Assembly (NCBI GenBank): GCA_022813625.1
Contig: JAKLMB010000001.1
Location: forward strand, 1,612,001-1,676,000
DNA: 64,000 nucleotides
Reading direction: 5' to 3'
Source of the DNA: Aaosphaeria pasadenensis
Taxonomy: Eukaryota > Ascomycota > Dothideomycetes > Pleosporales
The position numbers and the translations under genes are program-made. The notes below the pieces were generated by a model, which saw only the letters and a program-made list of their open reading frames with translations, did no database searches and was not told the origin of the DNA. Every line of letters starts with the position of its first letter. Position 1 is the stretch's first letter. This document shows positions 56,788 through 64,000 of the stretch, piece by piece.

Positions 56788-58908
56788 ATGGATGAGTCCC
56801 AGACCCCCACCGAGGAGTCTCAATTGGCCATGCCCAAACTCGACTCAGTCGATTTAAGTACTATACCACCTATACTCGTGCTTTCGGCTCATCTGAAAGA
56901 TCACGAGGCGAAAGATATCGAGGAAACGTTGCGCCGTCACGGCGCACAGCCTACTGACGATGTGTCTAAAGCGAAGGTTTTCATCGGCAAGGTCGGAACC
57001 AAGAAGCGGTCCGAGTTCGAACTTCGGGCTCGAAGATTGAAAGTTGAGGAATTTCTCAATCATGAGCGCACGGCCAGCCCCGTTGAGGCTGAAGATGGAC
57101 CTGCTAGTAAGAGAAGAAAAGTCGAGGGGTCTCGACATACGCCCCAGGACGAGGCGAGGACACAGACTCAAGTCGTGGATGATTCAGAGACTGAAGACGA
57201 ATTCCCGAATTTGAAGCGAGACACTCCTGCGGCATCGCCGACAAAGTCTCGTGAAGACTCTGGAGTACCGCCTGTTTTATTTGAGTCGCCCGGTAGCGAG
57301 GATATTATCTGGGTTATCAAAGTCGGTTGGCTCAATGACTGCATCGCGAAAGGAAAAATCTTGCCCCTTGGGGTAAACTTAGTTTACACAGGAAAGGTTA
57401 TCGAGCGGCCACCGAGCTCGACAGCGACGCCCAAATCCATAATTCCGTTCTTTGCAGGCAAGACCACCAAGATCATCCCTGCGTCGCGGACAAACCTGGC
57501 CCCACGACCAGAAAGCGGCCAGGACATTCTGGAGCGTGCCAAATCAGATTTATATGCTGTATCCTCGAGACATCATCATCAACCGACGCGGACAACCAAT
57601 TCTGGTTCTCGTCGCTTCGACGGCGCCACATTTGCGTCAAGTTCCACCTCACATCATGGTCAGGTTACCGCGCATACCGCCCATCTTCTCAAGCAGTCCA
57701 CGAGCGAGTATGAAGGCGATGACTCGGATCTCCCACCTGCCCCTAAGTGGGTCAAGAAGGATATCAAATATTCTTGTCAGCGGTTCACACCGCTGAATGG
57801 GCCGAATGAAGAGTTCATCGGCCTTCTCAAAAAGATACGCACAGCAAGGACTCTGATTAATGACGAAATAGGAATTCGTGCTTACTCTACGATCATTGCT
57901 GCTATCGCTGCGTATCCTTATGAGCTTCGCCATCCCCGCGAAGTTCTCCGCATACCGGGATGTGACACGAAAGCTGCCGAGCTATACGTAGAATGGAAGA
58001 ACACAGGACACATCAAAGCAGTCGATGACTTTGAACAAGACGAGGCCATGAAAGTTCTAAGGCTGTTCTACGATATCTGGGGCGTTGGCGCAAAGACAGC
58101 CAGGAACTTCTACTACGGCAACCACTGGACAGAATTAGATGACATCGTCGAGTTTGGGTGGAATGATCTGGACCGCGTCCAGCAGATCGGTGTCAAGTAT
58201 TACGAAGAACTTTTGAATCCAATACCCAGAGCCGAAGTCGAACAGATAGCTGAGGTGGTGCGGCAGCATGCTGTACGCCTACGAGACGATAGGATTACAG
58301 TGACCATCGTCGGGGGTTATCGACGAGGCAAGGCTGCATCAGGCGATGTCGACATGATTATTTCGCACCCTGACCTGGTGTCAACCGCCAATCTGGTCAG
58401 AGACATCATCCAGTCTCTCGAAGACGAAGAGTGGATCACTCACACGCTCACCATGAGTCTTCACAACACAGAAAGAGGGCAGTCCACACTGCCGTTCCGC
58501 ACGACCAGAGCCGCTGGCGCAGGCTTTGACACTTTAGACAAGGCACTCGTCGTCTGGCAAGATCCGCACTGGCCGACCCGGGAGCGGGATCTCGCAGAGA
58601 ACCCAAGGGCGAAGAATCCGAACATTCATCGCCGCGTTGATATTATCATCGCGCCGTGGCGGACAGTAGGCTGTGCTGTCATGGGCTGGAGCGGAGGGAC
58701 GACTTTCCAGAGAGACCTTAGAAGGTACGCCAAAGCGATCAAAGGTTGGAAGTTCGATAGTAGCGGCATCCGAGATCGAAGTACGGGTGAGGTGGTGCAA
58801 CTCGAAGGTCCCAACGGCGTCGATGGCACCCCTGAAGATGCGGAGAGAATAGTGTTTGAAGGCCTAGGTCTTGAGTATATACCTCCAGAGATGCGGTGCA
58901 CGAACTGA
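56788..58908 (+). CDS. POL4: Family X DNA polymerase (Pol4; Pol lambda/mu-like)
   Basis: Intronless, 706 residues from the ATG at 56788 (GACGATGGATG). An N-terminal BRCT-type region (about 28-225) contains ILVLSAHLKDHEAKDIEETLRRHG, split by a Ser/Glu-rich insertion with KRRK, then IKVGWLNDCIAKGKILPL. A linker leads to the 8-kDa domain (YELRHPREVLRIPGCDTKAAELY with the helix-hairpin-helix) and the second HhH (IWGVGAKTARNFYYG). The palm has GGYRRGKAASGDVDMI (D520, D522) and RRVDIIIAPW (D618). The thumb has GWSGGTTFQRDLRRYA. Pol X enzymes fill gaps in base excision repair and end joining; the BRCT domain recruits to Ku/ligase IV. The steric-gate pair is Gly-Trp (633-634) as in Pol mu/TdT, not Tyr-Phe as in Pol lambda. 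Confidence 0.95.
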   Translation: MDESQTPTEESQLAMPKLDSVDLSTIPPILVLSAHLKDHEAKDIEETLRRHGAQPTDDVSKAKVFIGKVGTKKRSEFELRARRLKVEEFLNHERTASPVEAEDGPASKRRKVEGSRHTPQDEARTQTQVVDDSETEDEFPNLKRDTPAASPTKSREDSGVPPVLFESPGSEDIIWVIKVGWLNDCIAKGKILPLGVNLVYTGKVIERPPSSTATPKSIIPFFAGKTTKIIPASRTNLAPRPESGQDILERAKSDLYAVSSRHHHQPTRTTNSGSRRFDGATFASSSTSHHGQVTAHTAHLLKQSTSEYEGDDSDLPPAPKWVKKDIKYSCQRFTPLNGPNEEFIGLLKKIRTARTLINDEIGIRAYSTIIAAIAAYPYELRHPREVLRIPGCDTKAAELYVEWKNTGHIKAVDDFEQDEAMKVLRLFYDIWGVGAKTARNFYYGNHWTELDDIVEFGWNDLDRVQQIGVKYYEELLNPIPRAEVEQIAEVVRQHAVRLRDDRITVTIVGGYRRGKAASGDVDMIISHPDLVSTANLVRDIIQSLEDEEWITHTLTMSLHNTERGQSTLPFRTTRAAGAGFDTLDKALVVWQDPHWPTRERDLAENPRAKNPNIHRRVDIIIAPWRTVGCAVMGWSGGTTFQRDLRRYAKAIKGWKFDSSGIRDRSTGEVVQLEGPNGVDGTPEDAERIVFEGLGLEYIPPEMRCTN

Positions 58909-59040
58909 AGTCCCCGGCTGGACACATGCGTATATCCTGTATATACTTGGTATTCTTATGTACATACTTCGATCTAACGAGCGTTCTGCAATCGGATACC
59001 ATATTAATTTTCACTCCGATGCCTTACAACATACACAAAC

Positions 59041-60992
59041 TCAAGCAGCACAAACATCCTTATCCGCATCCTCCTTCAACACATCACTCGCCTTCTCGCT
59101 GAGCATAAATGTACTAACCACAGGAAACACACCCGGAATCCTAGGAAACGCACTCGCATCCACGACCCTCAAACCCTTGACCCCCCTTACCCTAAACCTC
59201 CCATCCAACACCGCCATCGGATCCCCCTCCTTCCCAATCGCCGCCGTCGACGTAGGATGATGTCCAAAAGTCTGACCCGTAATCCAATCCTCATCCGCCT
59301 GCCCACAGTACCCCTGGGCATCCGGCCCATTCGGACATGGGGGTTCTCTCGCCGTAATCGTCGTACCCTTAGCCCCCGCATACATCTTCCTCGCCCACGC
59401 AATCGTATCCTTCATGGCCCCCATATCCGCCTCCTTCCCCTCCTCATACAGCATGAAATTGATATCCGGCGCGTCCTGGGGATTCGCGCTCGCGAGCCGC
59501 ACATAACCCTTCTTATTCTGCGGGTGGTTCTTCACCATCGAGATGCCGTAGACGCCCGCTGGCTCCGCCGGCAACGCATTGTTCGTCTGGTTCGACGGCC
59601 AGAACCCGCGGAACGCGAACCCGGGGCCTTGCATGATGAACATGTCGCGCTCACCATCGGGCGTGTGCTTGGTCGTCAGCATCTGGAAGCTTTGCGAGAA
59701 GCCGCCGCCGCCGCCGGAGACTTGCCCGATGATGGGCATCTCTTGGTTGTCTTGCATGTTGTTGCCGACGCCGGGGGAGTCGACGAGGGTGGGGATTTGG
59801 AAGGAGGCGAGGTGCGATTTGGGGCCGATGCCGGAGAGCATGAGGAGTTGGGGCGTGTTGAAGGTGCCGCCCGAGAGGATGACTTCTTTGCGGGCGGTCG
59901 CGGTTTTGACGGTGCCTTTGTTGGAGTCGGTGTAGCGGGCGTCGGCTTTGTAGAGGGATTTTCCTTGGAGGAACTGGATCCCCGTGGCGCGGGGCTGGCC
60001 GCCGCAGGTCGTGGTGTCGCTGGGGGTGAAGAGGACTTTGGTCGCGAGGCTGTTGATGCTGAGGGTTAGGGGGAACTTGTTTTGGATGGTTTCTTGGATG
60101 TAGTCGCGCGAGCTGTAGCGTTGGCCGTTGGACCGCTGGTGCATCGGGAGTCCCCAGATGCCGTTCGTCCAGTCGCGTTTGGCGTCGAGGAAGTTGGCGT
60201 CGCCGCCCATCATGCTGGAGATGCTGGCTGCGTCGGTGGGCTTGGACAGGTTCGCGGCGATGGCTTGCATTATGCCGAGGACGGGCTGGCCAACGGTGCC
60301 GGGTTTGTTCATGTTCGTCTGGAAGTAGCCGTTGAAGCCGTGGCCTGCCGTGCCGGCGGGGAGGTAGTTGTTCTTCTCGAGGCGTTCGAAGATCTTCCGC
60401 ATCTTGTCGGCACTGTGGGATTGTCAGTGTGGGGGGCTCAGGAGGTGTGAGATGTAGACATGTTGTACCTCCAGGAAGTGTCTCCCGTGATGTTGGCGAT
60501 GTGATTCCAGTCAGAGTCCGAAGGGAGCCAGGTGCACATGGCGTTGATCATAGAGCTTCCTCCAACAGTAGCACCACGTGGGTAATAGACTCCAAGGAAT
60601 TTGGCGCCCGATGGTGGCGTAGCTGTTCCTGCTCCGACCTATTACATGCTCAGTATGCTGTTTGAATTGATGTTCAATGCAGAGGGTAGTACCCAGTATC
60701 GACCAGCCGTAGTCTTCCACACAAGGTGGTTGTTCATCATGTTTCTCTTCTCATCGGCATAGTGCTTGACGAAAAAGTCCCAGGTGATCTGGGGTGGATA
60801 TTGGCCAGAGGTGCCTTGTGTGCTTTGATCGCCTGCCTCAATGAGGAGGACCGAGAAGTTCGCTCGAGCAAGATTGGAGGCTAATACTCCTCCGCCGGGA
60901 CCAGAGCCAACGACGATATAGTCGTATACATCTTGTGCAAAGACAATGGGGAGAGCAAAGAGAAAGACTAGTATTTGCGTGAATGGACCCAT
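59041..60992 (-). CDS. Secreted GMC-family FAD oxidoreductase
   Basis: Three exons (60992-60693, 60638-60469, 60412-59041) give 613 residues. The first 19 residues are a signal peptide (ILVFLFALPIVFAQ). FAD-binding YIVVGSGPGGGVLASNLA follows, then GMC signature 1-type YYPRGATVGGSSMINAM and signature 2 GTFNTPQLLMLSGIGP. The C-terminal substrate domain has FGHHPTSTAAIG, holding the catalytic His, and GLRVVDASAFPRIPGVFPVVSTFMLSEKASD. GMC enzymes oxidise alcohols, sugars or aryl alcohols, passing electrons to O2 or quinones. The usual second catalytic His/Asn in the last motif is replaced by the PGVFPVVSTF form, seen in a fungal subgroup near choline-dehydrogenase-like and versicolorin B synthase-like proteins. 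Several N-x-S/T sites fit secretion. Substrate unknown. Confidence 0.9.
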
Positions 60993-62056
60993 CCTGGCGC
61001 ACTCTGAGATCTGGTATGATCAAAGAGTTGAACTGTACTTTACAAAATGTAGAGAGCATCCCCAACATATAAATCGAAACGCCTACCCTGGGAGTCGTTT
61101 TGCCCCTCAGCTTCTCCAATTCGATCTGCAACAACTGCCGGAGCTACAAAGCCGAAGGTCAGAGGTTCGGCTCTCCATTATGCCAAGATGGTCGTTGTCA
61201 ATGGCAAAGAGGAGGTAGATTACGGAATCTGGCCATGCGAAGATAATGAACCGATTCAAGCATCCAAACCTTGCTGCCAAGCGCGCCAGAGTGCTCGAAT
61301 CACCTGTTATAACGTGTCAAGGGTATTCGATGTTGATATATGCGGTAATAGATAGGCCGTTGCATTGTGTCTTTCCTTTTGATAGCTCCATAAACGTATT
61401 CAACTACCGTTATGCATCTGTTGAAGTCTGGAGGTTGGAGATATCGGTTCCTTCAAAAAGTCGATGGAAGGTTTGTAGAATGTTCCTTTGGTAAATTTCC
61501 ATCGGTGAAAAGGATGGATACACAGGGAGGTCGTAGGCGATGGGTGAGCTATTGGTCACAGCAGATATACTGATAACTACCTATCCAGGACGGCAATAAT
61601 GTTCGAGAGGGGAAGGAGGGGAAGAGGTTTCGTTTTAGTTGGTTCAATGTCCTTTGATGCCTTGCATTGCAGCTGCGCTAGCCGAATATAGAGCATCTCT
61701 CTACATTTCATTAGGCATGCAACACCTGATTCGTCTTGATTTGGAAATGATAATATAATTAATCCCCATGATTTACGACTATGTACAATACCCTGATTGC
61801 ATACTATCCAGGTAAGGATGGTCACTTGCGCAAGCCAGCACTAATCGAGTGCGTGCCCGGTATGACACTGACGCGCTGAAAGGCATACCTGGATATCTTT
61901 ACTCCTCCATTTGCGACACGTGACAATCCACTTTTTTTCCCATTCAACAGTTCCGAAATTGAAGAAAACGCCATGAGCCTACACCATGCGCTATGCAATG
62001 TTTGCGAGAATAAATCATAGAACCGGATGAGGGGGCAACCTCATTAGTTTTGGGTC
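60993..62056. other. GMC gene upstream region
   Basis: About 1 kb holding the GMC promoter and the 3' side of the next minus-strand gene. Nothing else recognised. Confidence 0.4.
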
Positions 62057-62866
62057 CTAGGCTTGGCCTAAAGGCGCGCCCATGTTCATCCTTGGTTTCT
62101 TAAGGAGTATACCGTCTATTGTTTCCACTCCCTCATCTGCCGAAGACCTTCTGCTGCCTTTTGTAGACGCTTTCGGGCTTCCTTCGTGTGGGATATCTTT
62201 AGTAATGTCTTTTACAGTGTCTTTTTCTTCATCGCTGTCGTCATCGCGCTCACTCTGCCCTTGAGCAATTCTCTCCAACTCCGCATCGAGGGCTTTGAGT
62301 TCGATCCTATCGTCTGCGCCATCGCCAGGCCTGGCAGGCAGTGTCAATGGTCCATGTAGCGCGAGGTCCATGTCTGGCTCTGGTTCAGGTGCAAGCGCCT
62401 GCTTGAGTGGTATAATTCCAACTGGCTCCATTCCGTGGATTGGTGCCAACGAACGGGGGATGATTGGAGTGTGACCGGCATGCAATGTGTTGGCAGCAGG
62501 TAGCGGAGACATGAGAGCATCTGTCGGTGGCGGTGAACTTGGCCCCTCAGTGTCAAGGTCGAGTTCGGGAAGAGAGATTCTAGCCCGGAATGGAGGCCGC
62601 CTTCTGGAGGCGAGTCCTGGTGTCGGTGTGAAGGGCAGCATTTCGGGCAGTCCTGTCGTGGGTGCACCATCCGTTGGAATGGCAGACTCGACCCGCTGTT
62701 TATCCTTTTGTAAAAGCTCTTCCTGAGTGAGCAGAGACTTCTGTTCCTCCTTGACAGACATTGCGTCTGGTGGTGGTGTAGATGGCTGGAGTTCGGTAGG
62801 CACTGCGACGGGGTGTTTGGCAAGACCTTGAATGATGGTCTGCGTGCTGGTATCGACGTAACCCAT
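62057..62866 (-). CDS. Unknown Pro/acid-rich protein
   Basis: The first ATG in the frame is at 62866 (MGYVDTSTQTIIQGLAKH), giving 269 residues; the frame is open to 63058 but only from a GTG, so an upstream exon is possible. The protein is mostly disordered: Pro/Ser/Thr-rich first half with RARISLPELDLDTEGPSSPPP, then a helical acidic segment (DRIELKALDAELERIAQGQSERDDDSDEE), a Lys/Asp heptad-like VKDITKDI, KASTKGSRRSSADEG and the basic end LLKKPRMNMGAP. No domain, signal peptide or membrane segment. Function unknown; coding status rests on frame length and composition. Confidence 0.5.
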   Translation of the reverse strand: MGYVDTSTQTIIQGLAKHPVAVPTELQPSTPPPDAMSVKEEQKSLLTQEELLQKDKQRVESAIPTDGAPTTGLPEMLPFTPTPGLASRRRPPFRARISLPELDLDTEGPSSPPPTDALMSPLPAANTLHAGHTPIIPRSLAPIHGMEPVGIIPLKQALAPEPEPDMDLALHGPLTLPARPGDGADDRIELKALDAELERIAQGQSERDDDSDEEKDTVKDITKDIPHEGSPKASTKGSRRSSADEGVETIDGILLKKPRMNMGAPLGQA

Positions 62867-64000
62867 GTGGTCGGCGTTGAGGCGTGAATCAAGGCCACAA
62901 ACAGAAGTGTAGGGTATCGACAGGACGCGTGGGACAATCGAAAGGCCTTTTGTTGAGGATAGGATGTTCGAAGGACAGAGGCTGAGGGGGCAACTGGAGA
63001 AGGTGCGGTATCGATGTGGTCGGCAGTGAGTAGCTAGGAACACAAAGCCATACAACACAATGAGTAGTGTCAGTCACTAGTACCCCGCAAATCTCTGGTA
63101 CCTGGGATGTGTTGAGACGTTGGAGTGCGAGTGTGGAATTCGGAGTTGGAATGCGTAGGGATGATATAGTCCACAGTAGAGATTGCCCTGTGTTTGGCAG
63201 AGAAGGTATTTGTGGGTCGTGTGTCGTGGTGCGGTTGCACAGCCAAAGCAAATATTTGGATGGAGAAAGATCGTCGCTGGTTTGAACAACGCGGGAGCGA
63301 GAGATGGGGCAGTGGTAGTAATTGTGACACGTAGAGATGTGGACGTGGGCGTTGGAGTTGGAGTTGGAGTTGGAGTGGGAGTGGGAGTGGGATTGGGATT
63401 TTGTTGTCGATGGAGATGTAGAAGGCGGAGGAATAGCGGAAGAGAAGTTCACTGCCGAGTGGTACAAGTAGTAAGTACTCCGTAGCAACGATGACTATGA
63501 GGTAGTGAGGGAAGGTACAAAGGTACATGTAGGGTCCAACCACGTCATCGCGGTACCTTTCACCTTGACTCGATTGGGTCACTAGTGTCGGCCCGATCTG
63601 CAGGCAACCCACCCCCACCGGACGACGAAACCCCTGTATTGCACTCTTCCTCTTCAACTCACTTAACTACGAGGTTACGTCGTACCTTACTTTCTCTCTA
63701 CACAGTACGCAGTAGCTCATCTTTTCATTCTTTCGTGATCCTTCTTTACTGTTCCGATGGTTGACCTTATCATCCTCAGCACGATAAGATCCGCGCTCTA
63801 ACCAGCAAGGTTGGCTCGTGCCATTCATGTCAGATAGACCGTTCAGTCGCTCACTCATCGCTTTAGTTACCTGCACTGACCGGTGACGACATACCAAGCC
63901 AAATTGTTTTTTCTACACTTCGTCTATCACTTTGTCGATCACCAACTTTGACCTCGCCCTCAGATATCTTTCGCGACAACCTTGTTTAACAGTACTCTCA
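62867..64000. other. Right end: GGAGTT repeat and promoter-like sequence
   Basis: A hexanucleotide (GTTGGA/GTGGGA)n tract lies at 63351-63398. From 63540 the plus strand is rich in C and T and could be the leader of a gene starting beyond the window. Overlapping minus-strand frames here read Ser-His/Ser-Asn repeats and are artefacts of the hexanucleotide. Confidence 0.45.

Noticed and set aside
62889..63657. Minus-strand frames with Ser-His/Ser-Asn or Leu-Gln repeats
   Set aside because: They are translations of the hexanucleotide microsatellite and lack splice or homology support.

Overview
The window is nuclear DNA of a filamentous ascomycete (Pezizomycotina; gene set and protein style fit Dothideomycetes or a close class, but I cannot place it lower). 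Most genes are broken by 47-180 nt introns with GTAAGT/GTATGT-like donors and CTAAC-type branch points (a TACTAAC is visible in the PHF5A intron). There are no operons. Spliced frames were rebuilt by hand, and every multi-exon model below closes to a whole number of codons.

Layout: 1-10.6 kb holds a partial RRM protein, a ZIP9-type zinc transporter divergent from the HAT1 histone acetyltransferase, GAR transformylase (purine synthesis), a DEDDy 3'-5' exonuclease-like protein and a basic, unrecognised protein. 10.7-18.5 kb carries three minus-strand oxidoreductase-type genes: a Baeyer-Villiger-type flavin monooxygenase with a C-terminal membrane anchor, a membrane-anchored DUF3445 haem-demethylase-like protein, and an NmrA-like protein. 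19.35-23.5 kb is a complete Drs2-type P4-ATPase flippase.

24-29 kb is an accessory island with no intact protein gene. It has an intron-containing tRNA-Lys(CTT), an AT-rich block, a zinc-finger fragment, then 2.2 kb of unusual repeats. The first part is an array of 27-nt stem-loops with fixed 8-11-8 geometry, partly in six tandem 55-bp units. The second part is a 33/34-bp satellite, alternating A/B, that uses the same 8-mer (CTGGCGAA) in one orientation only. This is the best candidate for something undescribed.

29-41.7 kb: a large basic hypothetical protein, a 5-kb gene-poor stretch, a Cys-rich/acidic-repeat hypothetical protein, CSN6 of the COP9 signalosome, and a zinc-dependent sorbitol/polyol-type dehydrogenase. 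44.7-49.5 kb: an 8-exon epoxide hydrolase, then a pinin-domain gene and the SF3b subunit PHF5A/Rds3, head to head on a 371-bp promoter. 53-64 kb: the autophagy E2 ATG3, a small secreted protein, an intronless X-family DNA polymerase (Pol4/Pol mu-like), a secreted GMC oxidoreductase and an unrecognised proline/acid-rich protein.

The genes are mostly housekeeping and independent (splicing, chromatin, autophagy, purine synthesis, lipid flipping, DNA repair), with scattered redox/detoxification enzymes. I see no backbone biosynthetic gene, so I do not call a metabolite cluster.
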